From: Nocardia iowensis
Lineage (GTDB): Bacteria; Actinomycetota; Actinomycetes; Mycobacteriales; Mycobacteriaceae
DNA length: 64,000 nucleotides
Direction: 5' to 3'
Assembly (NCBI RefSeq): GCF_019222765.1
Contig: NZ_CP078145.1
Coordinates: 4,712,001 to 4,776,000 of the forward strand
The notes beneath the pieces are model-generated. The model saw only the letters and a program-made list of their open reading frames with translations, did not search any database and was not told the DNA's origin. This document shows positions 45,323 through 53,567 of the stretch, in pieces; positions within the stretch are counted from its first letter, which is position 1, and the number at the start of each line of letters is the position of its first letter. The position numbers and the translations under genes were made by a program.

Positions 45323-45712
45323 CTACTCGATTCCCGGCTGCAGGCACATGCAGGTGAACGTCGCCTGCGGCACGCCGTCGATCACGACATTGCTCGGGTT
45401 GGCGGAGGTGATGATGCACCTGCCGAACTTGAGCGCCTTGAAAGACCAGTCGGTGCCGGTCTTTTCGGCGACGGCGATCTCGAATTCCTTGCCGGTCACG
45501 GCAAGTTGGGTCAACTCGGCGACGACGGCGGCGAACGCCTGCACCGTCATGGTGAAGGTGAAGGTCTGTGGTTGGCGGACATAGCCGAGGTTGTCGGCTT
45601 CGACGCTGTGCACCACCGTGTGTGGCACGTTGAAGGTAGGGGTGAACTGGGAGATCGGGCTGATCACCGTGCTGCCCAGTCGAACTTCGAGTCGGGTATT
45701 CCAGTTGGCCAT
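45323..45712 (-). CDS. Tail tube (gp19/Hcp-like) protein
   Basis: 129 aa, single beta-barrel-type domain: LEVRLGSTVISPISQF, FTFTMTVQAFAAVVAEL and KALKFGRCIITSANPSNVV. Size, beta content and position directly after the sheath gene fit the inner tube subunit, which stacks as hexamers inside the sheath. Sequence identity to known tubes is not obvious by eye, so the call leans on synteny. Only one tube gene is present. Ribosome binding site GAGGACAG. Confidence 0.7.
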   Translation of the reverse strand: MANWNTRLEVRLGSTVISPISQFTPTFNVPHTVVHSVEADNLGYVRQPQTFTFTMTVQAFAAVVAELTQLAVTGKEFEIAVAEKTGTDWSFKALKFGRCIITSANPSNVVIDGVPQATFTCMCLQPGIE

Positions 45713-45743
45713 TGCTCTGTCCTCGGATTCGTGGGATCGGCCG

Positions 45744-46877
45744 CTAGTTGAACTTCAGGTTGATGTGGATGCGGTGCATCGCTCCCGCGTACTCGACACT
45801 GGCGAGCACCTGGGCGACCCGGCTGGTGTAGGCGTCGTGGATCGCCTGCACCTGGGTGTCGGTGAGGGTCGCCGGATCCGCGTCGAGCAGGTTGAGGATC
45901 GGAATGGTGAGCCGGTAGCTCTCCAGCACTCCGCCCGCGACCAGCGGGTTGAGCACGGCTTCCATCGTGACGATCAGTGCCCGCAACCCGGAGCGGCTGA
46001 TCCGCAGGTTGCCGATCGCACCGATCAGCCGGGCCTTGAGCCGGAAGGTGACGTCGTCGATCGTGCGCTGCACATCGATGTACTTCTTCTTGCTCGGGTT
46101 GCCGGTGTAGCCCTCACCGAGGTAGGTGCCCTTGCCCGGGATGAGGGCCGGAGAGGTCAGCCACACGACACCCTTACCGGCGATCGCTGCGGGCACCGGT
46201 GGTGGCGCCTCGGGGCTGCCCTCGTCCTCGGCACCGTTGATCGTGTCGATCTGGGCATTGGTGAACGGAACATTGTTGATGGCAACCTGTTTGAGCACCA
46301 TCGAGGTGTGTGGCGGATATCCGGCGATGGTGCCCGCCACCGCGCTCGCCGCGTCCTCGTCGCTCTGATGTGCCACATAGACCATCCGGTCGTCGACCAA
46401 AGTTCCTGCGACCAAGGTGGTTTCGGCGACGCCCTTCGTCAGCATCGCGACGCCCATCCGCTCCTTCCCGTCACCGGTACGGGACACCGCGTTGACGTGT
46501 TCGCGCAGCGCGGCGATGGCGCCGCCCGGCTTGGCCGTGTCGGTGGTCAGCGGCGTCTGCGCCATCACCACGAACTGGACGTCCAGCGCCTCGGCGGCGG
46601 TGAGAGCTGGTGCGATGGCCGTGCCCTGCTTGATGCCCCAGAGCCTGCTCGGGCTCGGGCTCTGCGTCATGGCGGTGATGAGCGACTTCGTGAGAGCGGA
46701 CGGCGGGCCGTTGGGCGCGCTGAACTTTTCGGTCGCCTCGGCGAGGGTGCTCACCTCGACCGCGACATTCGGCGCGCCCGCTGTCGCGTCACCGATCACG
46801 ACCATGTTCCCGGTCGGCCGGACGACGGGCGAGAAATTGTCGAGTACGGGGTACACCCGGACGTAATGGAGTGGCAT
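45744..46877 (-). CDS. Contractile tail sheath protein
   Basis: 377 aa. The C-terminal half is the conserved sheath domain: KKKYIDVQRTIDDVTFRLKA, IGNLRISRSGLRALIVTMEA and GGVLESYRLTIPIL, ending with the strand MHRIHINLKF that interlocks with neighbours in the lattice. The N-terminal half contains the variable domain. This gene defines the apparatus as contractile. Length is at the short end for sheaths. A strong GGAGGAG precedes the ATG. Confidence 0.9.
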   Translation of the reverse strand: MPLHYVRVYPVLDNFSPVVRPTGNMVVIGDATAGAPNVAVEVSTLAEATEKFSAPNGPPSALTKSLITAMTQSPSPSRLWGIKQGTAIAPALTAAEALDVQFVVMAQTPLTTDTAKPGGAIAALREHVNAVSRTGDGKERMGVAMLTKGVAETTLVAGTLVDDRMVYVAHQSDEDAASAVAGTIAGYPPHTSMVLKQVAINNVPFTNAQIDTINGAEDEGSPEAPPPVPAAIAGKGVVWLTSPALIPGKGTYLGEGYTGNPSKKKYIDVQRTIDDVTFRLKARLIGAIGNLRISRSGLRALIVTMEAVLNPLVAGGVLESYRLTIPILNLLDADPATLTDTQVQAIHDAYTSRVAQVLASVEYAGAMHRIHINLKFN

Positions 46878-46926
46878 ACGGATCTCCTCCTGAATGGGGG
46901 CGAATTGAATAGGTGGCGCGGCCGCG

Positions 46927-47076
46927 TCACGGTTCGTGGTAGAGGGCCTGGAGTTTCGCCCGGAACGCTTCGATTTCCGCGCGCGACATAGTTACTCGGG
47001 AATCTTCGGGAGCCGCGGGTGGCTGTTCGGTTTCTTCCTTTTCCGCCGCCTCCGCGCGAGTTTGCTTCTGTGCCAT
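46927..47076 (-). CDS. 49-aa charged helical protein of the tail operon
   Basis: Starts MAQKQTRAEAAEKEE behind a perfect AAGGAG, passes through a Pro-rich linker and ends with an amphipathic helix SRAEIEAFRAKLQALYHE. No family recognised. It sits between the first gene and the sheath. The two-helix shape could suit a chaperone or sheath-associated peptide. It would be missed by a length cut-off but has the best ribosome binding site in this part of the operon. Confidence 0.7.
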   Translation of the reverse strand: MAQKQTRAEAAEKEETEQPPAAPEDSRVTMSRAEIEAFRAKLQALYHEP

Positions 47077-47108
47077 GCTTACTCCTTTGTGTTTGCCCCG
47101 CCGACCGC

Positions 47109-47927
47109 TCAGCCGAAAACAGTGAGGATGCGCTGGCGGCCGAAGAATGCGATGATCTGCTCTTTGGTGAATCCGCTGCTCGGCACTGCCGTCTCCGGAA
47201 AGACCACCAGCGGCGCGATGGCCGAGGTGACTTCGGCGAAATCCCGGTCGGTGCGCTCCCCGACGACAGGACCGTGCGCGGCCGACAACTCACGCACATC
47301 GCGTAGTGCGCCGGTGAGATCGATGTTGTCGCGGATCAGGATTCCGACCCGGAACGCCAGCCGTCTGGTGTTCGCCGGGTCGGCGGGGTCGAATGCGGGT
47401 ACCGGCTTCAGCTTCACCTCGGTGCGCAGGTAGCGGAACGCCCGGCGCAGGTCCTCGACCGTCGTCAGCCGGTGCTCCCGCATGAACGCGTCCAGATCGA
47501 GGTAGCGGAACTTCGCCCGGAATTCGTCCAGCGTGGCGAAGTCGCCGATCTCCTCGGTGCGCAACGATTCCAGTTCGCCGGGATCGATCTCGAGCACGAC
47601 CGTCGCGGACAGTTCGGCGGCGACATCGATCCAGCGCGGTGCGGCGCCGTCATTGCCGGAGATGTCGACGTCTGTCCGGATATGCGCCGGCATGGTCTGC
47701 GTCCAATTGCCGGTCCTGCGGACGATCGGAAACAACGGCTGCGCGCAGTCGACGGCGACCACGTCCACCGCCGTCACGTCGTGAATCGCCGCGAAAGGCA
47801 GTTGGTAGACCGCGGAAAGCAACGTCCGGATCCTGGTACGTCCGGTATCGCCCGGTGGAAAGACAATATCGTGCACACCCGCCGCGTCCGCGAGACGAAG
47901 CAGAATACTGTCGATCTGAACGCCCAT
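47109..47927 (-). CDS. First gene of the tail operon, unknown (possible terminator/cap)
   Basis: 272 aa from the ATG at 47927 behind GGGAGG; longer in-frame starts exist upstream but lack support. It is a soluble alpha/beta protein (MGVQIDSILLRLADAAG, RYLDLDAFMREHRLTTVED) with no recognised family. The first gene of eCIS operons is often the DUF4255 cap/terminator. The position matches, but the sequence does not show that family clearly. The 267-bp gap to the divergent yaeQ gene must hold the operon promoter. Confidence 0.55.
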   Translation of the reverse strand: MGVQIDSILLRLADAAGVHDIVFPPGDTGRTRIRTLLSAVYQLPFAAIHDVTAVDVVAVDCAQPLFPIVRRTGNWTQTMPAHIRTDVDISGNDGAAPRWIDVAAELSATVVLEIDPGELESLRTEEIGDFATLDEFRAKFRYLDLDAFMREHRLTTVEDLRRAFRYLRTEVKLKPVPAFDPADPANTRRLAFRVGILIRDNIDLTGALRDVRELSAAHGPVVGERTDRDFAEVTSAIAPLVVFPETAVPSSGFTKEQIIAFFGRQRILTVFG

Positions 47928-48194
47928 GTGTACACCTCCCATTTCACGAGGGCATCGCCGAAACAATCGCCGCTCGTGCACGCGTCGGCGCTGAGACCAA
48001 TCGGTGTCGATTCGACGAGAGCCATCGTGCGTTCAGCGGGCACGGGAGGTAAGCATTTGTTTCGGCCAACGAACTGAGCGATCCGTTCAGCGAACCGAGA
48101 CCCGCCCCCGTGATGTCACCCAAGCGCGGGGCCACCGCATCTCGGGGCACGCCCCGGTCACACGGGTGCGGGGCTCCTTTAGGCTTCTGCTCTT

Positions 48195-48737
48195 ATGGCC
48201 CTGAGCGCAACGATGCACAACTTCGCCGTCCAACTTGCCGACGTCGACCGGGACGTCTACCAGGACCTGGAGTTGCGGATCGCGCGCCACCCGTCCGAAA
48301 CCGACGAGTTCATGCTCACCCGGCTGCTGGCCTACTGCCTCGAGTACGAGGAAGGCATCGCCTTCAGCGACGGCGGCGTCTCGTCCACCGACGAGCCCGC
48401 GGTGCTGGTACGCGATCGCACCGGCCGCCTGACCGCCTGGATCGAAGTCGGCGCCCCCGACGCGGAACGCCTGCACCGCGGCAGCAAGCTGGCCGGACGG
48501 GCCGCCATCTATACCCACCGAGATCCGGCCAAGGTGCTGGCCCAACTCGCAGGCAAGCGGATCCACCGCGCCGAAGCCATTCCGCTCTACAGCTTCGACC
48601 GCGACTTCGTCGATTCCGCCGTCGCCGCCATCGAACGTCGCAATACCGCCACGCTGTCGATCACCGAGCGCCTGCTGTACCTGGATCTCAACGGCACCAG
48701 CCTGAGCACCTCCGTCGAAGAGCACTCACTCGGATAA
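48195..48737 (+). CDS. yaeQ: YaeQ-family protein
   Basis: 180 aa. The family pattern is clear: VDRDVYQDLELRIARHPSET, YCLEYEEGIAFSDGG and AWIEVGAPDAERLHRGSKLA, the last being the PD-(D/E)XK-like core (WIEVG...K) reported for YaeQ. The full length is typical. It is cytoplasmic. The biochemical role of YaeQ is not settled. Divergent from the tail operon and probably unrelated to it. Confidence 0.88.
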   Translation: MALSATMHNFAVQLADVDRDVYQDLELRIARHPSETDEFMLTRLLAYCLEYEEGIAFSDGGVSSTDEPAVLVRDRTGRLTAWIEVGAPDAERLHRGSKLAGRAAIYTHRDPAKVLAQLAGKRIHRAEAIPLYSFDRDFVDSAVAAIERRNTATLSITERLLYLDLNGTSLSTSVEEHSLG

Positions 48738-48813
48738 TCCTGCGTCCTTCATTCGGAATGCCACGTCCGATTCTCGCCGGAGCTGGGCTGTTGCGCGACG
48801 GCAGGATGACGGT

Positions 48814-49314
48814 ATGACATCTAATGCTTTGGGGGGCTTGCGGATACAGGCCATTCCGCTGGGAACGATGCGGCGGCTCCGGAGTCAGGGGTACGACGAT
48901 CATGGCCATCCGTGGGTGCGGCGCGTGGATCGCGAAGGTGGGGCACCGCTGCGTTGCTGTCTGCGTGACTCTCTGGCCGGTGAAGGGATCGTGTTGATCT
49001 CGTATGCGCCGGTGCGGGCCGCTGTGACGGTCGATGCGGGGGCGTATGACGAGGTCGGGCCGGTGTTCGTGCATGAAGATCCGTGCGACGGGTATGTCGA
49101 TCAGGGACGCTATCCCACGGATTGGGCACGAGTCCGGCCACAGGTGTTGCGGGCTTATCGGGCCGACGGGTCGATCGCCGATGGGGTACGCGTGACGCCG
49201 GGCGACGACTATGACGCGGCAGCCAGGGAACTTTTATCCGATACGGATATTGCTTTCTTGCATGCCCGCAATGTCATATTCGGTTGTTACATGTTGGAAA
49301 TTCTGCGCGCTTAA
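48814..49314 (+). CDS. DUF1203 domain protein
   Basis: 166 aa. The DUF1203 pattern is visible: IPLGTMRRLRSQG, APLRCCLRDSLAGEGIVLIS followed by YAP, and VFVHEDPCDGY. Function unknown. The codon choice looks a little less GC-biased than in neighbouring genes (several TTG, TAT and AAT codons near the 3' end). It stands alone between yaeQ and a secreted protein gene. Confidence 0.8.
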   Translation: MTSNALGGLRIQAIPLGTMRRLRSQGYDDHGHPWVRRVDREGGAPLRCCLRDSLAGEGIVLISYAPVRAAVTVDAGAYDEVGPVFVHEDPCDGYVDQGRYPTDWARVRPQVLRAYRADGSIADGVRVTPGDDYDAAARELLSDTDIAFLHARNVIFGCYMLEILRA

Positions 49315-49422
49315 GAAGCCGTATGGTTTGCGAATCGTCCCCACTTCACTGGGGAGGTTCGGCGAAGCTTCGGGGATTTACAGTGAGGTATTTCCGCCAC
49401 CGGAGCATTGTAAGGAATTCTC

Positions 49423-50082
49423 ATGTACAAGAATATCGCCGCCCTCGGCGCTGCCATATTCGCCTTGGCCATCCCCCTGTCGGGCGCACCGGCGGCCGGG
49501 GCGCCGGCACCCGACTGGAACGGACCCGTTCCGCCCGACAAGATTGTTATCGATGTCGTGACGGTCAATGGTTCCGGCTGCCCACAGGGCACCGCGGCTG
49601 TCGCGGTCTCACAGGACAACACGGCCTTCACGGTGACCTACAGCGAGTACACCGCGCAGGTAGGCGTGGGGGCGGAGCCAACCGACTTCCGCAAGAACTG
49701 TCAGCTCAATCTGAAAGTTCACGTCCCGCAGGGCTTCACCTACGGGATAGCGCAGGCGGATTACCGTGGATTCGCGCATTTGCAAGCCGGCGCCACCGCC
49801 TTGGAAAGGGCCAGGTACTACTTCCAGGGCATGTCACCGACCGAATTCGTCGACCACACGTACAAGGGCCCGTTGAATGACGACTGGCAAGCGACGGACA
49901 AAACCGAGGTCGGCGCGATCGTGTACAAGCCGTGCGGTGAATTCCGAAACTTCAACATCAATACCCAATTGCGGGTAGATGCCGGCACATCGGACCCGAA
50001 GAAGACCACCAGCTTCATCACGATGGACTCCGTTGACGGAAACATCTCGACCACTTATCACTTCGCGTGGAAGAAGTGCTGA
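49423..50082 (+). CDS. Secreted DUF4360 protein
   Basis: 219 aa. The signal peptide is MYKNIAALGAAIFALAIP to about AGA at residue 28. The mature part has the DUF4360 features VTVNGSGCPQGTAAVAVS, DNTAFTVTYSEYTAQVG, RKNCQLNLKVHVPQGF and a C-terminal FAWKKC. Four Cys suggest two disulfides in an extracellular beta-sandwich. Function unknown; members are common exported proteins of actinobacteria. The ribosome binding site AAGGA lies 8 nt before the ATG. Confidence 0.85.
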   Translation: MYKNIAALGAAIFALAIPLSGAPAAGAPAPDWNGPVPPDKIVIDVVTVNGSGCPQGTAAVAVSQDNTAFTVTYSEYTAQVGVGAEPTDFRKNCQLNLKVHVPQGFTYGIAQADYRGFAHLQAGATALERARYYFQGMSPTEFVDHTYKGPLNDDWQATDKTEVGAIVYKPCGEFRNFNINTQLRVDAGTSDPKKTTSFITMDSVDGNISTTYHFAWKKC

Positions 50083-50270
50083 GCACCCGACGATGACGGC
50101 ACTGCCGACCCGGTAACCGACCGCCGGGTCGGAGCCAGTTGTATCTGCCTGCGCCCGAAGGGGTTTCACCCACCGGCGCGGGCAGGTATCGTCCGACCCC
50201 AGCAGGGCGAGGTCTCGGAGCAGTGGATCGCTTCGGGCCCGCGCCGTTATCCGGAGCGAAGAGAGCGTTT

Positions 50271-51101
50271 GTGATCCCCACTTCCACCGCCCGTATCCCC
50301 CGCCGCTGGACAGCCGCCATGGCCGCGCTCATCGCCGCCACCGGTTTCGTTGTGCAGCAAGCAGATTCCGCAAGCGCCGCGCCGCTACCGGGGGTAACCC
50401 TGCCACCCGCCCACGCCGGGTTCGACTACCAGATCACCGAACCCTACGACCCGCCACCGGGCGTCGGGATCGTCAGCCGCGACCATACCGCTGCTCCAGC
50501 TCGGGGCATGTACAACATCTGCTACGTCAACGCCTTTCAGGTTCAGCCGGATGCCCAGGGCGACTGGCCGCCGGATCTGTTGCTGCGCGACGCGAACGGT
50601 GAAGTCGTCATGGACGAGGTGTGGAACGAAGCCCTGCTCGATATCCGCACCCAGGCCAAACGCGACCGGATCGCGGTCAAGATCAACCAGTGGGTCGACG
50701 GCTGCGCGGGCAAGGGATTCAACGCCGTCGAGCCGGACAACTACGACAGCTACACCCGATCGCAAGACCTGCTGACGGCCGATCACGCGGTCACCTTCAT
50801 CACCGCGCTCGCCGCGCACGCGCATGCCCGCGGCTTGGCCATCGGCCAGAAGAACGCCGCGGAGCTGGCCGACCGCCGAGTCGAAGCTCAGCTCGATTTC
50901 GCCGTGGCCGAGGAATGCGGCGACACCGAAGAATGCGGCATCTACGCGCGGGCGTTCGACGACCACGTGGTGGATATCGAATACACCGACGCGGGCCTGG
51001 CCAAGGCGTGCGCGGACTTCAAGGACCGGATGAGCATCGTGCGCCGGGACACCGACGTCACCGTCCCCGGCGACCCCAACTATGTCCGAAAGACCTGCTG
51101 A
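50271..51101 (+). CDS. Secreted GH114-like (endo alpha-1,4-polygalactosaminidase-type) protein
   Basis: 276 aa from the GTG at 50271; the frame is open upstream but the signal peptide begins here: RIPRRWTAAMAALIAATGFV, ending near ASA at about residue 35. The mature domain is a TIM-barrel with FDYQITEPYD, ICYVNAFQVQPD, GFNAVEPDNYDSY, GLAIGQKNAAEL and the acidic DFAVAEECGD. The EPDN and AEE acids are where the GH114 family has its catalytic residues. It probably cleaves an extracellular amino-sugar polymer; the natural substrate is inference. Confidence 0.8.
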   Translation: MIPTSTARIPRRWTAAMAALIAATGFVVQQADSASAAPLPGVTLPPAHAGFDYQITEPYDPPPGVGIVSRDHTAAPARGMYNICYVNAFQVQPDAQGDWPPDLLLRDANGEVVMDEVWNEALLDIRTQAKRDRIAVKINQWVDGCAGKGFNAVEPDNYDSYTRSQDLLTADHAVTFITALAAHAHARGLAIGQKNAAELADRRVEAQLDFAVAEECGDTEECGIYARAFDDHVVDIEYTDAGLAKACADFKDRMSIVRRDTDVTVPGDPNYVRKTC

Positions 51102-51124
51102 ACCGGCGAACTACCGGTACCTGA

Positions 51125-51280
51125 TCAGTCCGGCGGTTCCTGGGTATCGTCGGGCGTGGTCAGCTCCGGGGCGAGCTCCCTCGTCGCCATCCCGCCCTCG
51201 CGGCCCTGATCCGTCGGGCCCGGGGCGGGCTCCTTCGACTCGTCGGCGTTTTCGTCGTCGGTATCTTTCGCACGTGACAC
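51125..51280 (-). CDS. Small acidic hypothetical protein
   Basis: 51 aa: MSRAKDTDDENADESKEPAP and a disordered, Asp/Glu/Pro-rich remainder. The GTG start is preceded by AAAGGGG at 6-nt spacing. No family recognised. It lies 104 bp after the asparagine synthetase gene on the same strand. A short acidic disordered protein could be a regulator or merely a conserved orphan. Confidence 0.5.
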   Translation of the reverse strand: MSRAKDTDDENADESKEPAPGPTDQGREGGMATRELAPELTTPDDTQEPPD

Positions 51281-51383
51281 GGCAAACCCCTTTCTTCGGT
51301 CGCCTCGACTTACCCACCCCGGACCGTCTCAATCCCGCGGTGCCCGCAGGACACGAGACGACCCACACGACACTGTCGACCCG

Positions 51384-52871
51384 TCACGTGGTCATGGAGA
51401 AGTCCAATGTGGCAGTAGAATTCACGCCGCCGAACTGCTCCGCCCAGAGTTTGTAGTACGCGTACTCCTCCTTGTTGCGCATGGGCGGCGCTTCGAGATC
51501 GCGGGCGGCGAATTCGCGGTCGTCGATCAAGGTGGGCGACGCCCGGCGCAGAATGGCCGATACGCCGGAACCGTCACCGAACTGCTCCTTTTTGCGCCAC
51601 GCTATCGACGGCGGTAACCAGTGAGCGAAAGCCCGGCGCAGCAGTCGCTTCTCCGTCTGGCCGTCGCTGGTCAGTTTCATGGCGGCCGGTATCGACAAAC
51701 CGAGTTCGATCATTTCGGTCTCCAGGAACGGGACCCGCGCCTCGAGTCCGTGCGCCATCGTGGTGCGGTCACAGCGTTGGAGGTTGAGGCTGTGCAGCGT
51801 GGTGACCGACCGGACCAACTCCTCGTGGAGTTCGTCCGGTGTGCTCATCGCCCGCATATAGCGGTAGCCGGCGAACAACTCGTCGGCGCCTTCGCCGGTC
51901 AACACGACTTTGACGTGGCGCGCCACGTATTCGGCGAGGAGAAAATTGGCCACCGAGCTGTGGATCAATGCCGGGTCGTACTGCTCGACGGCGGTGATCA
52001 CCTTCGGTACCGCCGCGATGACGTCGGCGGCGGTGAACGAGCTCTCGTGATGGTCGGTGTCCAGATATTCGGCGACCGTTCTGGCCGCTGCCAGATCCGG
52101 CGAACCTTCGAGACCGACCGCGAACGTCGGCAGCCTGGTGCCACGCGCGCTACACCAGCGGGCGGCGATCGCGGCAACGATACTCGAGTCGAGGCCACCG
52201 GAAAGAAGTACACCGACGGGAACGTCTCCCATCATTTGCTTCTCGGTCGAGCGGGTGAGCACATCCGCTATCCGCTGAATGTAGTAACCCTCCTCGGCAA
52301 CATCCGAAGGCGCGGCCGCCGGTATCGCCGCATAGCGCACCAGACCCTCTTCGGGCGTCCAATAGTGCCCTGGCGGGAATGGACGGACCAGAGCGCGAAC
52401 CTCGGCGTCGAAAGCCTTCAGTTCGGACGCGAAGATCACGGCGTCGGTCGTGGTAGCCCAGTACAGCGGTTTGATGCCGACGCGATCGCGGGCCGCGCAG
52501 AACGCATCACCCGGCCCCGCGATGGCGAAGGCGAACATGCCTTCCAGATCTTGGAAGCGGGTGGTTCCGGACTCGGCGTAGAGATGCAGAACCACTTCGC
52601 TGTCCGAGCCGGTGGCGAAGGCCGAGGTAAAACCGTCCCGTAGCGAAAGATGGTTGTATATCTCGCCGTTCACGATCAGTCCGTAACCCCGCCCGACAAG
52701 CGGTTGCCCGCCGTGCCGAACGTCGACGATGGCCAGCCGCTGATGGCCGAGCCAGCTGTTCCCGCACCGTAGTTCCCCCGTTCCGTCGGGACCGCGATGC
52801 GCCAAGCGGGCCAGCATCCGCCTACCCATGGCACTGTCCGGATCACCGTGAATCGCTACTATTCCGCACAT
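51384..52871 (-). CDS. asnB: Asparagine synthase (glutamine-hydrolysing)-like
   Basis: 495 aa. The N-terminus MCGIVAIHGD exposes the Ntn nucleophile Cys2 for glutaminase activity, with LAHRGPDG and IVNGEIYNH. The synthetase half has the PP-loop VLLSGGLDSSIVAAIA and LTGEGADELFAGYRY. The usual reaction makes an amide from a carboxylate through an acyl-adenylate. It is the third gene after an MFS exporter and a CGNR regulator and faces a SAM-decarboxylase operon. Amide formation on a specialised product is as likely as asparagine supply. Confidence 0.9.
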   Translation of the reverse strand: MCGIVAIHGDPDSAMGRRMLARLAHRGPDGTGELRCGNSWLGHQRLAIVDVRHGGQPLVGRGYGLIVNGEIYNHLSLRDGFTSAFATGSDSEVVLHLYAESGTTRFQDLEGMFAFAIAGPGDAFCAARDRVGIKPLYWATTTDAVIFASELKAFDAEVRALVRPFPPGHYWTPEEGLVRYAAIPAAAPSDVAEEGYYIQRIADVLTRSTEKQMMGDVPVGVLLSGGLDSSIVAAIAARWCSARGTRLPTFAVGLEGSPDLAAARTVAEYLDTDHHESSFTAADVIAAVPKVITAVEQYDPALIHSSVANFLLAEYVARHVKVVLTGEGADELFAGYRYMRAMSTPDELHEELVRSVTTLHSLNLQRCDRTTMAHGLEARVPFLETEMIELGLSIPAAMKLTSDGQTEKRLLRRAFAHWLPPSIAWRKKEQFGDGSGVSAILRRASPTLIDDREFAARDLEAPPMRNKEEYAYYKLWAEQFGGVNSTATLDFSMTT

Positions 52872-52928
52872 GCGGCATCAACTCCATCCAACCGCGTGGT
52901 CCCGAAATCCGCACCAAAGGGATGACGG

Positions 52929-53567
52929 CTAATTCTTGGCGGCGCGTTTCCGCGCACTCTGCCGATGAGACTTATTGTGGGTGCCGCACATGGACATGCT
53001 GCACCATCGTCGTGAGTTGTTCTTGGACGTATCGTAGAAGAGCCAGCCGCAGGAACCGTCGTGCCCCGGGCATTGCCGGATACGCTCGAATGATCCGCCC
53101 CGCAACAGATCTACCGCGGACAGCACGATCGGTCCGAGCGTCGCCGCTGGACTGATTCCCGGCCAGGTCAGCGCCGCCCGGTCGGCATCGACACGCAGCA
53201 CAGCGTCACCCAGCAAGGCGGTATGGCTCGCCAGGACGGCCGAGACATCGCCCGGATGCGGCTCGCGCGACGCGGCGATGGCCGAGAAGGTGCGATAGAT
53301 CGCTTCGCGAACGCCGATGCAGTAGGAATAGGTCACGGGTCCGGCTGACGCCGTGGTCGCTCCGTGTTCCAGAGCGGCGACACTGCGTTGATCGATAATG
53401 CCCGACGCGGCGCACCAGCGCAGGAAGTCGCCGAAGTTCTCCAGGTACTCTTCCGATTCCTTGTCCGGCCGCGAATACCTAGGTCCTACGGTATTCGCGA
53501 AGTCCAAACATAATTCTCCCCCCACCCTTTCCAAGTCCACTGGAATACTCCTGCCAAATTCGTTCAC
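52929..53567 (-). CDS. CGNR-type zinc-finger regulator
   Basis: 212 aa from a GTG overlapping the MFS stop as GTGA; longer in-frame starts inside the MFS gene are rejected. The ABATE part begins RVGGELCLDFANTVGPR. The zinc finger is CPGHDGSCGWLFYDTSKNNS, then RRWCSMSMCGTHNKSHRQSA. The canonical CGNR is changed to CGTH, but the four cysteines are kept. It probably regulates the flanking operon and perhaps the divergent SAM-decarboxylase operon. Confidence 0.87.
   Translation of the reverse strand: MNEFGRSIPVDLERVGGELCLDFANTVGPRYSRPDKESEEYLENFGDFLRWCAASGIIDQRSVAALEHGATTASAGPVTYSYCIGVREAIYRTFSAIAASREPHPGDVSAVLASHTALLGDAVLRVDADRAALTWPGISPAATLGPIVLSAVDLLRGGSFERIRQCPGHDGSCGWLFYDTSKNNSRRWCSMSMCGTHNKSHRQSARKRAAKN

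Noticed and set aside
30720..47927. Interpretation as an intact prophage
   Set aside because: No integrase, terminase, portal, capsid, lysis gene or att-like repeats; only tail-type functions are present.
51111..51368. 85-codon minus frame overlapping the small acidic protein
   Set aside because: Its translation is an Arg/Gly-rich out-of-frame shadow. The frame from GTG 51280 has the ribosome binding site and a coherent acidic composition.
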